Shown: positions 17,739 to 27,620, numbered from the stretch's first letter. The stretch is 64,000 nt of DNA from Pseudomonas viridiflava (GCF_900591205.1 NZ_UUPU01000020.1:62001-126000), one strand, 5' to 3'. Notes: generated from the sequence alone by a model not told the origin. Program-made: numbers and translations.

Positions 17739-19076
17739 TCAGCTGGCGGTAGCCAGCAACAGGTCCTGCACCGAACGCCCCTTGCCACGCCCACGGTCCA
17801 GCGCATACAACGACGCCGCAATCTCATCGGCGCGAATCGGCAGCACCGACAGCAAGGTGTCGCTCAAGCCGTGGCTGGCCTGGCTGAAGCCCTGGATGTA
17901 GATACCGGCCTGGCAGCGCTCATCGGTGACGATACGGTAGTCGCGGCTCACTTCGAAGTCGCCCATGTAGGTTTCCAGCGGTGCCAGCAGCTCGCGGTGC
18001 ATCTGGCGCTCGTAACCGGTGGCCAGGATCACTGCGTCGTAGTGATTGACGCTGGTTTCGCCGCTGGCGTTGTTGCGCAGCACCAGTTCGATGCCCAGCG
18101 GGCCCGGGGTGGCCTTCTCGACCACGGTCATGGTGCGGAACGCCTGGCGGGCGATGCCGGAGACTTTCTGACGGTAGAAAATCCCGTAGATGCGTTCGAT
18201 CAGGTCCAGGTCTACCACCGAATAGTTGGTGTTCTGGTACTCGGCGACCAGGCGTTCACGTTCGGCACCCACTTGCTGGAACACCAGATCGGTAAAGGCC
18301 GGCGAGAACACTTCGTTGACAAACGGGCTGTCATCGGCGGGTTTGAGCGCCGAACCGCGCAGGATCATGTCGACCTGCACCGACGGGAAGCTGTCGTTCA
18401 GGTCGATAAAGGCTTCGGCCGCGCTCTGGCCACCGCCGATGATCGCGATGCGCATCGCCTTGCCTTCAACACACGGCTGCTGGGCCATGCGCGCCAGGTA
18501 TTGGGAATGGTGGAACACCCGGCCGTCGTCCTTGAGCGCCTTGAACGCTTGCGGCACACGGGGCGTGCCGCCGGCGCTGACCACCACCGAACGGGTGGTG
18601 CGCACATGCTGCTCGCCCAGCGCATCACGCGAGATCACGCGCAGCGCCTCGACCTGCTGCTGGTGCAGGATCGGCTCGATCGCCAGCACTTCTTCGCCGT
18701 AGCGCGCCTGGGCCTGGAACTGCCCCGCGACCCAGCGCAGGTAGTCGTTGTACTCCATGCGGCACGGGTAGAAGGTGCCCAGGTTGATAAAGTCCACCAG
18801 CCGGTCGTGGGCTTTCAGGTAATTGACGAACGAGTAAGGGCTGGTGGGATTGCGCAGGGTCACCAGGTCCTTTAGGAACGAAATCTGCAGTTCGCTCTGA
18901 GTCACCAGGGTATTGCCATGCCAGCGGTAGTCGGCCTGTTTGTCGAGAAACAGCACGTCCAGTTTGCCCTGGGCCTTTTCACGCTCCTGCAGGGCGATGG
19001 CCAGCGCCAGGTTCGAAGGGCCGAAACCGATACCGATCAGGTCGTGAACCGCGGGCGAAGCAATTGCCTGTGTCAT
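17739..19076 (-). CDS. pvdA: L-ornithine N5-monooxygenase of pyoverdine synthesis
   Basis: Flavin-dependent N-hydroxylating monooxygenase of 445 residues that makes N5-hydroxyornithine for the hydroxamate ligands of pyoverdine. It has the FAD motif GIGFGPSN (residues about 15-22), the PvdA segment QADYRWHGNTLVTQSELQISF, the NADPH motif IIGGGQSAAE and the C-terminal ATGYERQ. The family length (about 443-445) is met. It is transcribed away from fpvI's 3' end and carries a perfect PvdS iron-starvation box about 85 bp upstream of the start. Gene order pvdA-fpvI-pvdR-pvdT-opmQ equals P. aeruginosa PA2386-PA2391 except for the missing fpvR. Confidence 0.96.
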   Translation of the reverse strand: MTQAIASPAVHDLIGIGFGPSNLALAIALQEREKAQGKLDVLFLDKQADYRWHGNTLVTQSELQISFLKDLVTLRNPTSPYSFVNYLKAHDRLVDFINLGTFYPCRMEYNDYLRWVAGQFQAQARYGEEVLAIEPILHQQQVEALRVISRDALGEQHVRTTRSVVVSAGGTPRVPQAFKALKDDGRVFHHSQYLARMAQQPCVEGKAMRIAIIGGGQSAAEAFIDLNDSFPSVQVDMILRGSALKPADDSPFVNEVFSPAFTDLVFQQVGAERERLVAEYQNTNYSVVDLDLIERIYGIFYRQKVSGIARQAFRTMTVVEKATPGPLGIELVLRNNASGETSVNHYDAVILATGYERQMHRELLAPLETYMGDFEVSRDYRIVTDERCQAGIYIQGFSQASHGLSDTLLSVLPIRADEIAASLYALDRGRGKGRSVQDLLLATAS

Positions 19077-19160
19077 TCCAGTGTCCTCTGGATAAGCCCC
19101 TTGGCGGTCGGGGCGGGAATACCTTCATGGCCTGAACAACAGGCCGTGTGTTGATAGGAA

Positions 19161-19184
19161 ACGAGGACAGTGAAATAAAATTTA
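19161..19184 (-). promoter_or_regulatory. PvdS iron-starvation (IS) box of pvdA
   Basis: On the minus strand TAAAT is followed by exactly 16 bases and CGT, the full TAAAT-N16-CGT consensus recognised by the ECF sigma factor PvdS. The CGT element ends 85 bp before the pvdA ATG. This places pvdA under iron-starvation control. Confidence 0.9.
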
Positions 19185-19196
19185 ACTGATCGGTGA

Positions 19197-19679
19197 TCAG
19201 TGCGCTTCCCACTCGCGCATCCGCACCCGGCAGTGCTTCATGGCGTTGACGATGTGCTTTTCCACCAACGCACGGGAAATGCTCAGGCGTTCGGCGATTT
19301 GCAGGTGGGTCAAACCTTCGAGTTTGCGCAGCAGGAAACTCTCGCGACACGCCAGGGGCAGTTCGGCCAGGGCGCGTTCGAGCATTTCCAGGCGCTGGCC
19401 GTGGTCGTGGCTAGCGTGGGGTGAACAGGTGGCGAAGCGCTCTTCGGCGTCCAGCACATCCAAAGGTTCGACCTGACGCAAGGCGTTGCGCCGGTGGCCG
19501 TCGATCACCAGGTTCAGCGCGGTGCGGTACAAGAAGGCGCGGGGTTGTTCGATCGGGGTGTCGCTGGAGCGTTCCAGCACCCGGACATAAGCGTCATGCA
19601 CCACATCCTCGGCCACCTGACGGTTGCCCAGCTTGGCGTTGAGGAAACACACCAGCTCGCGATAGTAGTTTTCCAACAT
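19197..19679 (-). CDS. fpvI: ECF sigma factor FpvI (ferripyoverdine uptake)
   Basis: A 160-residue FecI/FpvI-type extracytoplasmic-function sigma factor. Region 2 is at about residues 10-80 (NRQVAEDVVHDAYVRVLER, AFLYRTALNLVIDGHRR) and region 4 at about 105-155 (LPLACRESFLLRKLEGLTHLQIAERLSISRALVEKHIVN). FpvI drives transcription of the ferripyoverdine receptor gene fpvA when released from its anti-sigma. The ATG at 19679 starts MLENYYREL, the conserved N-terminus, with GGGAG just upstream; a longer frame adds a 28-residue unrelated leader. No anti-sigma gene (fpvR) follows or precedes it here. Confidence 0.92.
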   Translation of the reverse strand: MLENYYRELVCFLNAKLGNRQVAEDVVHDAYVRVLERSSDTPIEQPRAFLYRTALNLVIDGHRRNALRQVEPLDVLDAEERFATCSPHASHDHGQRLEMLERALAELPLACRESFLLRKLEGLTHLQIAERLSISRALVEKHIVNAMKHCRVRMREWEAH

Positions 19680-19764
19680 GACTCCCGACCGCCGGGTGGC
19701 GGCATTAGGTCCTTGAGTGCAAAAAGACAACGTATTCAGTAATGGCAGTTTGGGTGTGTGCAAT

Positions 19765-19783
19765 TTATAGTAATTCTCATCTA
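19765..19783. promoter_or_regulatory. Possible Fur box upstream of fpvI
   Basis: On the minus strand the sequence reads GATGAGAATTACTATAAAT, sharing ATGAGAATTA with Pseudomonas Fur sites (ATGAGAATTATTCTCAT), but the right half is degenerate. It lies about 85-105 bp before the fpvI ATG. Fur repression of fpvI is known in P. aeruginosa; this particular site is a visual match only. Confidence 0.45.
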
Positions 19784-19854
19784 CTTTTAAAGCAGACTTG
19801 CATCAACGGACGATTTTTTTCTTCGGCAGAGCTGTTACCTCGTATGTAAACGGC

Positions 19855-19878
19855 TAAATCTTCGGGCAATTTTCTCGT
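19855..19878 (+). promoter_or_regulatory. PvdS iron-starvation (IS) box of pvdRT-opmQ
   Basis: TAAAT-N16-CGT, a perfect match with exact spacing, 54 bp before the pvdR ATG. It mirrors the box in front of pvdA, so the export operon and the biosynthetic gene should respond together to iron limitation. Confidence 0.9.
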
Positions 19879-19932
19879 ATAACAGTCAGCCCTCCGCGAC
19901 TGCGGCCCAAACTTCCTGGCTGGAACCAACGA

Positions 19933-21102
19933 ATGAAACGCCCTCGCCCCGCCCGACGCGCCTTGCTCGTTATCGCGTGCCTGATCCCCATCATCGCCGT
20001 CGCGGCCTGGCAGGTGCTGCCGTCGAGCCGCGACACCCTGAGCACGGTCACCGTAACGCGCGGCAACATTGAAAGCAGCGTCACGGCACTCGGCACCCTG
20101 CAACCGCGCCGCTATGTCGACGTGGGCGCGCAGGCGTCCGGGCAGATCCGTGAGATCCACGTCGAGGCCGGGGACCAGGTCAAGGAGGGCCAACTGCTGG
20201 TGGAGATCGACCCTGCCACGCAAAAGGCCAAGCTCGACGCCAGCCGCTACGCCATCGAAAACCTCAAGGCCCAACTGCAGGAGCAGAAGGCCCAGCACGA
20301 ACTCGCACGCCAGAAATACCAGCGCCAGCAACGCCTGGTCGCCGGTAACGCCACCCGTGAAGAAGACGTGCAAACCGCCAAGGCCGAACTGAGCGCCACC
20401 CAGGCCCGGGTGGATATGTTCCAGGCGCAGATCCGCCAGGCCCAGGCCAGCCTGCGCAGCGATGAAGCGGAGTTGGGCTATACGCGCATCTATGCGCCGA
20501 TGACCGGTACGGTGGTCGCGGTGGACGCCCGCGTCGGCCAGACCCTCAATGCGCAGCAGCAGACGCCGTTGATTCTGCGCATCGCCAAGCTGTCGCCGAT
20601 GACCGTGTGGGCCGAAGTCTCCGAAGCCGACATCGGCCACGTCAAACCCGGCATGACCGCCTATTTCACCACCCTCAGCGGTGGTAGCCGGCGCTGGTCC
20701 AGCACCGTGCGGCAGATCCTGCCGATCCCGCCCAAGCCCCTGAATGAAACCCAGGGCAGTGGCAGCCCCAACAGTTCCAGTAAAAGCGGCAGCGGCCGCG
20801 TGGTGCTGTACACGGTGTTGCTGGATGTGGACAACAGCGACAACACGCTGATGGCCGAAATGACCACCCAGGTATTTTTTGTCGCAGGTGAAGCCAAAGG
20901 CGCCCTCACCGTGCCGGTTGCCGCGCTGCAGGGCGCGGCGAGTGCCGACCGGCAGATCGCCCGCGTGGTGGCGGACAACGGCCGTATCGAAGAACGCGAA
21001 GTGCGCCTGGGCATCAGCGACCGCCTGCGGGTCGAGGTGCTCGACGGCCTGAATGAAGGCGATCACCTGCTGATCGGCCCGGCAGACGGCAATGGGGGTT
21101 GA
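19933..21102 (+). CDS. pvdR: Periplasmic adaptor of the PvdRT-OpmQ pyoverdine efflux pump
   Basis: MacA-like membrane fusion protein of 389 residues: one N-terminal membrane anchor (about 8-28), a biotinyl-lipoyl half motif ([22 protein letters not shown]), a long coiled-coil hairpin (about 85-170), the second lipoyl half ([20 protein letters not shown]), then beta-barrel and membrane-proximal domains. With PvdT and OpmQ it recycles or exports pyoverdine from the periplasm in P. aeruginosa. The start is supported by the distance to the IS box and the basic MKRPRPARR leader. The pvdT start overlaps its stop. Confidence 0.93.
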   Translation: MKRPRPARRALLVIACLIPIIAVAAWQVLPSSRDTLSTVTVTRGNIESSVTALGTLQPRRYVDVGAQASGQIREIHVEAGDQVKEGQLLVEIDPATQKAKLDASRYAIENLKAQLQEQKAQHELARQKYQRQQRLVAGNATREEDVQTAKAELSATQARVDMFQAQIRQAQASLRSDEAELGYTRIYAPMTGTVVAVDARVGQTLNAQQQTPLILRIAKLSPMTVWAEVSEADIGHVKPGMTAYFTTLSGGSRRWSSTVRQILPIPPKPLNETQGSGSPNSSSKSGSGRVVLYTVLLDVDNSDNTLMAEMTTQVFFVAGEAKGALTVPVAALQGAASADRQIARVVADNGRIEEREVRLGISDRLRVEVLDGLNEGDHLLIGPADGNGG

Positions 21103-23074
21103 GGTGACCACGCCGCTGATCGAACTCAAGAACATCCGCAAATCCTACGGCGGCGGCGACAGCCCGCAGGTCGACGTATTGCGCGGCATCGACCTGTCGA
21201 TCCACGCCGGGGAATTCGTCGCAATCGTCGGCGCTTCCGGCTCCGGCAAATCCACATTGATGAATATCCTCGGTTGCCTCGACCGCCCCACCATTGGCGA
21301 GTACCTGTTCGCCGGGGAAAACGTCGCGCACCTGGACAGCGACGAACTCGCCTGGCTACGCCGCGAAGCGTTCGGCTTCGTGTTTCAGGGCTACCACCTG
21401 ATTCCTTCGGGCTCGGCCCAGGAAAACGTCGAAATGCCGGCGATTTATGCCGGTATCAGCGCCGCCGAACGGCATGCCCGCGCCAACGCCCTGCTGACGC
21501 GTCTGGGCCTGGCCGAACGCACCGGCAACCGCCCGCACCAGCTGTCCGGCGGCCAGCAACAGCGCGTGTCGATTGCCCGCGCACTGATGAACGGCGGCCA
21601 TATCATCCTCGCCGATGAACCCACCGGCGCCCTCGACAGCCACAGCGGCGCCGAGGTAATGACCTTGCTCGATGAGCTGGCCGGCCAAGGCCACGTGGTG
21701 ATCCTGATTACCCACGACCGCGAAGTGGCGGCGCGGGCCAATCGCATCATCGAAATTCGCGACGGTCTGATCATCAGCGACTCCACCGCTGGCAATGAGG
21801 TTGTGCCGACCGCTACCGCCGGCGCCCTGCAAGCCGTGGATCTGCGCCAGCGCCTGGTCGACGGTGCCGAGCACAATGGCGCCTGGAAAGCCGAGCTGGT
21901 GGACGCGGTACAAGCTGCCTGGCGCGTGATGTGGATCAACCGCTTCCGCACGGCGCTGACCCTGCTGGGAATCATCATCGGCGTGGCGTCGGTGGTGGTG
22001 ATGCTGGCAGTCGGCGAAGGCAGCAAACGCCAGGTGATGGCGCAGATGGGCGCCTTCGGTTCCAATATCCTGTATGTCAGCGGGTCCTCGCCGAACCCGC
22101 GTACGCCCTTGGGCATCATCACCCCCGAGGATGTGGCGGCCCTGGCCACGCTGCCGCAGGTCAAGCGAATCATGCCGGTCAATGGCGCCGAAGCCGGTGT
22201 GCGCTTCGCCAACATCGACTACATGGCCTATGTGGGCGGCAATGACACCAATTTCCCGGTCATTTTCAACTGGCCCGTGGTGGAAGGCAGCTATTTCACC
22301 GAGGCTGACGAACGCTCCGCCGCCACCGTCGCCGTGATCGGCTCCCGCGTGCGCGACAAGTTGTTCAAGGGCCTCGTCAGCCCGATCGGCCAGTACATCC
22401 TGATCGAGAATGTGCCGTTCCAGGTGATCGGCGTGCTCCAGGAGAAAGGCTCCAGCTCGGGCAACAAGGACAGCGACGACCGGATCGCCATTCCTTACAC
22501 CTCCGCCAGCATCCGTCTGTTCGGCAGCTACAACCCCGAGTACGTGGTGATCGCCGCCGCCGACGGCAACAGCGTGCACGAGGCTGAACGGGCGATCGAC
22601 CAGTTGCTGCAGCGCCTGCACCATGGCAAACCGGATTACCACTTGACCAACAGCGCGGCGATGATCGAGGCCGAGGCGCACACCGCGAACACCCTGTCGC
22701 TGATGCTCGGCTCGATTGCCGCGATCTCGCTGTTGGTGGGCGGCATCGGCGTGATGAACATCATGCTGATGACCGTGCGCGAGCGCACCCGCGAAATCGG
22801 CATCCGCATGGCCACCGGCGCCCGCCAGCGCGACATTCTGCGTCAGTTCCTGACCGAGGCAGTGATGCTCTCGGTGGTCGGTGGCCTGTGCGGTATCGCC
22901 CTGGCCCTGCTGGTGGGTGGCGCGCTGGTGTTGGCCAAGGTGGCGGTGCAGTTTTCCCTGCTGGCGGTGCTTGGCGCGTTTGGTTGTGCGCTGGTCACCG
23001 GCGTCATATTCGGCTTTATGCCGGCCCGTAAAGCTGCCCGGCTCGATCCGGTTAAGGCATTGACCAGTGAATAA
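21092..23074 (+). CDS. pvdT: MacB-type ABC ATPase-permease of the PvdRT-OpmQ pump
   Basis: A 660-residue fusion of ATPase and permease. The ATPase domain (about 1-235) has Walker [10 protein letters not shown], signature [15 protein letters not shown] and Walker [13 protein letters not shown]. The permease part has TM1 at about 285-310, a large periplasmic domain, and three C-terminal TM helices (from [20 protein letters not shown]). The ATG at 21092 overlaps the pvdR stop; a GTG at 21104 is an alternative that removes four residues. It overlaps opmQ by 8 bp, so the three are one translation-coupled operon. Confidence 0.94.
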   Translation: MGVEVTTPLIELKNIRKSYGGGDSPQVDVLRGIDLSIHAGEFVAIVGASGSGKSTLMNILGCLDRPTIGEYLFAGENVAHLDSDELAWLRREAFGFVFQGYHLIPSGSAQENVEMPAIYAGISAAERHARANALLTRLGLAERTGNRPHQLSGGQQQRVSIARALMNGGHIILADEPTGALDSHSGAEVMTLLDELAGQGHVVILITHDREVAARANRIIEIRDGLIISDSTAGNEVVPTATAGALQAVDLRQRLVDGAEHNGAWKAELVDAVQAAWRVMWINRFRTALTLLGIIIGVASVVVMLAVGEGSKRQVMAQMGAFGSNILYVSGSSPNPRTPLGIITPEDVAALATLPQVKRIMPVNGAEAGVRFANIDYMAYVGGNDTNFPVIFNWPVVEGSYFTEADERSAATVAVIGSRVRDKLFKGLVSPIGQYILIENVPFQVIGVLQEKGSSSGNKDSDDRIAIPYTSASIRLFGSYNPEYVVIAAADGNSVHEAERAIDQLLQRLHHGKPDYHLTNSAAMIEAEAHTANTLSLMLGSIAAISLLVGGIGVMNIMLMTVRERTREIGIRMATGARQRDILRQFLTEAVMLSVVGGLCGIALALLVGGALVLAKVAVQFSLLAVLGAFGCALVTGVIFGFMPARKAARLDPVKALTSE

Positions 23075-24482
23075 ACGATCCATCCCCACACACCTGTCCC
23101 TGCTCAGCCTGTGCCTGTTACTCAGTGCCTGTGCCGGCACCCCGGCCCGCGTCGACAGCGGTATCGCGCCGCCGGCCGCCTGGCAATTTGCCGAGCGCGA
23201 CGCCGCCCAGGCCACCAACCAGCGCTGGTGGACGCAATTTGGCAGCCCGCAGCTCAACCGCCTGGTCGACCAGGCCCGACGTGACAGTTTCGATGTGGCC
23301 GCAGCCATGGCCCGCGTGCGCCAGGCCCAGGCCAGCGCGGTGATTGCGGGGGCACCGTTGCTGCCGGAGGTGAACTTCAATCTCGCCACCAGCCGCCAGA
23401 AGTTATTGCGCGGCGACGGCGGGCCGGACCTGGATGCGTCGCAAAGCGATGACGTGGTCAACAACTTCGGGGCCAACCTCACCGCCAGTTATGAGGTGGA
23501 TTTCTGGGGCGGCCGCGCTGCCGCCCGCGACAGCGCCCTGCACAGCCTGCAAGCCAGCGAGTTCGACCAGGCGACCGTGGAGCTGACCCTGCTCGGCAAT
23601 GTGGCCGACCGTTACGCGCAAACCCTCGCGGCCCAGCAGCGCCTGCAGATCGCCGAGCTGAACCTGGCGAATGCGCGCAATGTGCTCGACCTGGTGCAAA
23701 CCCGCTATGACGCCGGGTCAGCCACCGCACTGGAACTGGCCCAGCAGAAAAGCCTGGTGGCCAGCCAGCAACGCCAGTTGCCGCTGGTTCAGCAACTGGC
23801 CGAAGAATCCCGGATCACCCTGGCCGCCCTCCTCGGCCAGCCGGTGCAAACGCTGGACCTGGGCGACGAACCGTTCCAGGCGCTGACCTGGCCGACCATC
23901 GGCGCCGGCCTGCCCAGCCAATTGCTGAGCCGGCGCCCCGACATCGCCAAGGCCGAGGCGCAACTGGCGGCAGCGCAAGCCGACGTCACGGTGGCGCGTG
24001 CCGCCATGCTCCCCACCATCACCCTCGGCGCCACCCTGGGGTCCGACGCCTACAAAGCCATGGACATCCTGCGCAGCCCTTACTACACGCTGACCGCCGG
24101 CCTGGTAGGCCCGATCTTCAATAACGGCCGCCTGCGCGCCGAGCGCGACAAAGCCCGCGCCCGCCAGGACGAACTGCTGCAGACCTACCGCGGCGCAATC
24201 ATCAACGGCTTCGCCGATGTGGAAAAGGCCCTCAGCAGCATCACCCGCCTGGACCAGCAACGCCAATGGCAAGCCGAGGAACTGCAGCAGGCCCAAAGCG
24301 CCTTCCGGATCGCCGAAAGCCGCTACGAGGCGGGCGCCGAAGACCTGCTCACCGTGCTGGAAACCCAACGCACGCTGTATGCGGCCCAGGACGCGAATGT
24401 GCAACTGCGGCTGTCACGGTTGCAAGCCAGCATTGCCTTGTACAAAGCGCTGGGTGGCGGCTGGCAAACAGATATCCGATAA
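23067..24482 (+). CDS. opmQ: Outer membrane factor of the PvdRT-OpmQ pump
   Basis: TolC/NodT-family outer membrane lipoprotein of 471 residues. The signal peptide ends in the lipobox LLSAC with the acylated cysteine at residue 22. Two OEP repeats follow: about 55-245 ([16 protein letters not shown]...) and about 270-460 ([28 protein letters not shown]), the latter with the conserved RPDI motif. It forms the outer-membrane channel for pyoverdine release with PvdR and PvdT and is the last gene of the PvdS-controlled operon. Confidence 0.93.
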   Translation: MNKRSIPTHLSLLSLCLLLSACAGTPARVDSGIAPPAAWQFAERDAAQATNQRWWTQFGSPQLNRLVDQARRDSFDVAAAMARVRQAQASAVIAGAPLLPEVNFNLATSRQKLLRGDGGPDLDASQSDDVVNNFGANLTASYEVDFWGGRAAARDSALHSLQASEFDQATVELTLLGNVADRYAQTLAAQQRLQIAELNLANARNVLDLVQTRYDAGSATALELAQQKSLVASQQRQLPLVQQLAEESRITLAALLGQPVQTLDLGDEPFQALTWPTIGAGLPSQLLSRRPDIAKAEAQLAAAQADVTVARAAMLPTITLGATLGSDAYKAMDILRSPYYTLTAGLVGPIFNNGRLRAERDKARARQDELLQTYRGAIINGFADVEKALSSITRLDQQRQWQAEELQQAQSAFRIAESRYEAGAEDLLTVLETQRTLYAAQDANVQLRLSRLQASIALYKALGGGWQTDIR

Positions 24483-24584
24483 ACAAAACTCAGTTCTCCT
24501 ACAAATCCCGACATATCGACCTACATTCATCTTCCCCCGTCCTTGGTAAAAAAGCCGCATCAAACGGCTGACCAGGACCTCCCG

Positions 24585-25331
24585 ATGATGGTTGCGAAAT
24601 ACCTCGCGTGTGGCGCTGTATGGCTGATGGCGAGCCTTGCCCACGCTGTCCCGCTGATCCCCCCCACCGCTATCGACTGGTTGCTGGATTGCCCCCATCC
24701 CCCCTTTGAACAGCCGGACCACGCGGTGCTTGAACGGACGCAGTGTGGCAGCGTGGAGGTGCCTCGCGACTATGCCGCGCCCCATCGCGGCAAGGTGCGT
24801 CTGGCCCTGACCCGCGTCGGCGCCCGCGACCCGCTCAGCCGCGAGGGTGTGGTGTTCATTCAGGCCGGCGAGTCGCACAAGGGTCAAGGCGCAACCTTTG
24901 CTGTCCACTTGGTCAGCCGCTGGGAGTCCTTTACCACCCAAGCCTATCGCACACTGCTCAACCGCTATGACGTCATCGAACTGAGCCCGCGCGATCTGAG
25001 CCATGAAAACGGTATCGAACAGGCCGCGCAAGACATGGAATTTGTACGCGCACAACTGGGCGAAGCCAGGCTCAACTACCTCGGCAATGCGGATGCTGCC
25101 CAGCTGGGCAGCCGGTACGCGGCGCTGTTTTCCGAGCGCGTCGCCCGCATGGTATTGGTCAACGCCGGGCACGGGGCACCGCTCGATTCCGGCGTCGAGC
25201 AATTGCTGCTCAAAGAGTCGGCCGGGGCCGGGGCCACCGGGTGCGTCAACCGCTGGGTCGGGGACTTTCTGGTGTTCGGCAAACAGCCACCCGCGTCTAC
25301 GCACTGCCTGGATTCAGGCAACTGGCAGTAA
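24585..25331 (+). CDS. Exported alpha/beta-hydrolase-like protein lacking the nucleophile serine
   Basis: A 248-residue protein with a signal peptide (about 1-20, ending LAHA). It is similar to the N-terminal half of tripeptidyl-aminopeptidase-like S33 hydrolases: CGSVEVPRDYAAPHRGKVRLALTRV, then DMEFVRAQLG and RYAALFSERVARMVLVNAG. Where the family has the nucleophile elbow GxSxG, this sequence reads NYLGNADAAQLG, so the serine is absent. It also ends well before the family's lid and C-terminal Asp/His. The start is ATG 24585 (AGGAC upstream). It lies 102 bp after opmQ and could be read from the same transcript. It may be a degenerate enzyme or a binding protein. Confidence 0.65.
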   Translation: MMVAKYLACGAVWLMASLAHAVPLIPPTAIDWLLDCPHPPFEQPDHAVLERTQCGSVEVPRDYAAPHRGKVRLALTRVGARDPLSREGVVFIQAGESHKGQGATFAVHLVSRWESFTTQAYRTLLNRYDVIELSPRDLSHENGIEQAAQDMEFVRAQLGEARLNYLGNADAAQLGSRYAALFSERVARMVLVNAGHGAPLDSGVEQLLLKESAGAGATGCVNRWVGDFLVFGKQPPASTHCLDSGNWQ

Positions 25332-25438
25332 CACGTCGTTTACGACCTGTTGCCGCCGAAAACGACACCCTGCGTTGACGCTTCGGCCCAATCGTTATTA
25401 AGTGCTATTTATCCGCATTAATACGATAAATCGAACTC

Positions 25439-26206
25439 ATGCTCAGCCGCCCGCTACGCCGCAAACGCCAGAAGCTGTCCGATGTGATTGTCGAGTCGGT
25501 CAAGCGCTCCATCGTCACCGACGCCCTGAAGCCCGGCGACCGCCTGCCCACCGAGCGTGAACTGATGGAAAGCTTCCAGTGCTCCAAGGGCTCCGCCCGC
25601 GAAGCCCTCAAGGCACTGGAAGTCGAGGGCCTGGTGAGTACGCGCACCGGCCCCAGCGGCGGCGCTTACCTGAACCAGGCCGGCACCGAGCCGGCCAGCC
25701 GCGCATTGCGCAACTACCTGCACTTCCAGCACCTGGACGGCGAGCAGGTGTACCAACTGCGCAAGGTCATCGAAGTGGAACTGGCGGTGTCGGTGCTCGG
25801 GCGCCTGAGTGAAAACGACTACCAGGCGCTGCAAGCCAACGTGGATTTTTGCAGCGCGCCCGAAGACAGCGAAGCCGGGCAACGCGAACAGCGCCTGGCG
25901 GAACTGGAGTTCCATAACCTGCTGGCCCAGGCGTGCCCTAACCCGTTGTTGAGCTTTATGGCGCAGTTTCTAAACGACCTGTTGCGCGACCTGGTGGTGC
26001 TGAAAAAAGCCTACAAGCCCAAACGCAAACAGTTCGACGCGGCCAACCTCGACTATCACAAGCAACTGCTGATCGCCTTTCGCGCCGGCGATGAAAGCGC
26101 CGTGCGCAGCCTGATGCATGAACATATGTGCGACGCCGAACACCATATGACCGCGCTTGAAGGCCAGGTCAGCCCGCACTTTTTGCTGGAGTTTGATCAC
26201 TCTTAA
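25439..26206 (+). CDS. FadR-subfamily GntR transcriptional regulator
   Basis: A 255-residue regulator: N-terminal winged helix (about 10-75, LKPGDRLPTERELMESFQCSKGSAREALKALEVEGLV), then an all-helical FCD ligand-binding domain (about 90-240) with the metal/ligand-type histidine in LEFHNLLAQA and HKQLLIAF. It precedes, in the same direction, the Liv-type importer and the two amidohydrolases, and most likely controls them. An imperfect dyad (TCGTTATTAA...TTAATACGA) just upstream could be an operator. Confidence 0.86.
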   Translation: MLSRPLRRKRQKLSDVIVESVKRSIVTDALKPGDRLPTERELMESFQCSKGSAREALKALEVEGLVSTRTGPSGGAYLNQAGTEPASRALRNYLHFQHLDGEQVYQLRKVIEVELAVSVLGRLSENDYQALQANVDFCSAPEDSEAGQREQRLAELEFHNLLAQACPNPLLSFMAQFLNDLLRDLVVLKKAYKPKRKQFDAANLDYHKQLLIAFRAGDESAVRSLMHEHMCDAEHHMTALEGQVSPHFLLEFDHS

Positions 26207-26223
26207 TAACACTAGAGATCCAC

Positions 26224-26312
26224 TGTGGGAGCGGGCTTGCTCGCGAATGCGGTGGGTCAGCGATGCATCCGGTGACTGATACACCGCATTCGCGAGCAAG
26301 CCCGCTCCCACA
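26224..26312. repeat. REPIN (GCGGGCTTGCTCGCGA type)
   Basis: TGTGGGAGCGGGCTTGCTCG / CGAGCAAGCCCGCTCCCACA doublet 17 bp after the regulator stop. Confidence 0.88.
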
Positions 26313-26342
26313 TTTTCTGACCGCGTTTCGCCTCAATAAAAA

Positions 26343-26360
26343 GGGCCTGCCCACAGGCCC
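26343..26360. terminator. Hairpin upstream of the Liv-type operon
   Basis: GGGCCTG-CCCA-CAGGCCC, a 7-bp G+C stem with an A-run (AATAAAAA) on its left side, so it would act as a rho-independent terminator only for minus-strand transcripts. Its purpose on the plus strand is unclear. Confidence 0.35.
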
Positions 26361-26417
26361 AGCTCCACCGTATCGCCCTTGCCGCTCCTGCCAATAACTA
26401 AATCAGGGAGTCACCCC

Positions 26418-27620
26418 ATGCAGCGTCGTACGTTGTTGAAAGCCAGTCTTACCGCCGCCGCCGCACTCAGCCTCCCGCTGAGTGTGCGCTGCGCATTCGC
26501 CGCCGAGCCCTTTACCTTTTACGGCCTCAAGTCCATGTCCGGCGCCTTTGCCAGCTATGGCAAGTTTGCCGACATGGGTTCGCGCCTGGCGGTGGAACAA
26601 CACCCCGAGATTCTCGGCCGCCTGCTGAACTACAAGGTCATCGACACCGAAGGCAACGCCGGCAAGGCGGTGCGCAAGGTACAGGAAGCCATCCAGCAGG
26701 ACGGCGCGCGCTTCTTCCAGGGCTGCACCTTGTCATCGTCCGCGTTGGCGGTGGCCAAGGAAGTCGACAAGGTCGGCGGTGTGTTCATGACCCCGGTGGG
26801 CGCCGATGAAGTCACCGGCAAGGACTGCAACAAGGCGACCTTCCGCTGGTCGGTGCCCACCTACGGCGCGATCCGCGAAACCATGGTGCCGCTGATCAAG
26901 CTGCTGCCAAACGCCAAGCGCTGGTACACCATCACCCCGCAATATGTGTTCGGCGAAGCGTTGCTCGAAGGCGCGAAAAATGTGCTCAAGGAAAACGGCC
27001 TGGAACACGTCGGCAACAGCTATCACTCCTTGCAGGAGCAGGAGTTCTCCGGCTACCTGACCAACGCCATCGCCGCCAAACCCGATGTACTGGTGCTGCT
27101 TAATTTCGGCAGCCAGTCGTCCAATACCCTGCGCCAAGCAGTGAACTTCGGGATCAAGGAGCGCATGAAAGTACTGCTGGTGTGGTCCGCCGGACTCGAC
27201 CAGTTCCAGGAACTGGGCAGCGATGTACTCGAAGGCGTGTACTTGGGTGCGCAGTATTGGCACCAGGTCGACACCCCGCTCAACCGCGAACTGGTCAAGC
27301 TGACCCAGGCCAAATACGGCATCAACCCCACCTACCCGCTGGCCGCCGATTACATCAGCACCAAGGTCATGCTGGAAACCATCATAACCACCGGCAGCTT
27401 CGACGGGCCGACCGTGGCCAAGGCCATGCAGGGCCTGAGTTTTGAAGGCCCGACCGGCAAGGAAGCGATCCGCGCCGGCGACCACCAGGTGATCAAGGAC
27501 TATTACCTGATGATCGGCAAAGCCACCGGCGACATGGCCGACAAGGACGACCTGGCCAAAGTGCTCAGCGCCGGCCAATCGTTCCCACCAGTGGAAGCCA
27601 CGGGCTGCTCGCTCGGCTGA
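26418..27620 (+). CDS. Liv-type ABC transporter substrate-binding protein
   Basis: Type I periplasmic binding protein of 400 residues (LivK/AmiC/UrtA superfamily). The N-terminus MQRRTLLKAS followed by a hydrophobic stretch ending AFAAEP looks like a Tat-type signal. Two Rossmann-like lobes follow (FTFYGLKSMSGAFASYG; RFFQGCTLSSSALAVAKEVDKVGGVFMTP). The ATG at 26418 has GGGAG about 10 bp upstream; the in-frame sequence before it has no signal character. It is the first gene of the importer operon. The ligand is unknown; the downstream amidohydrolases suggest an amide, carbamoyl or ureido compound. Confidence 0.88.
   Translation: MQRRTLLKASLTAAAALSLPLSVRCAFAAEPFTFYGLKSMSGAFASYGKFADMGSRLAVEQHPEILGRLLNYKVIDTEGNAGKAVRKVQEAIQQDGARFFQGCTLSSSALAVAKEVDKVGGVFMTPVGADEVTGKDCNKATFRWSVPTYGAIRETMVPLIKLLPNAKRWYTITPQYVFGEALLEGAKNVLKENGLEHVGNSYHSLQEQEFSGYLTNAIAAKPDVLVLLNFGSQSSNTLRQAVNFGIKERMKVLLVWSAGLDQFQELGSDVLEGVYLGAQYWHQVDTPLNRELVKLTQAKYGINPTYPLAADYISTKVMLETIITTGSFDGPTVAKAMQGLSFEGPTGKEAIRAGDHQVIKDYYLMIGKATGDMADKDDLAKVLSAGQSFPPVEATGCSLG

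Noticed and set aside
19680..19763. 28-residue N-terminal extension of FpvI
   Set aside because: The extension is not sigma-factor-like, and the ATG at 19679 has a GGGAG ribosome site and the conserved MLENYY start.
21356..23482. A 708-codon open frame on the minus strand opposite pvdT and opmQ
   Set aside because: Shadow of two overlapping, clearly identified genes, with no domain-like sequence.
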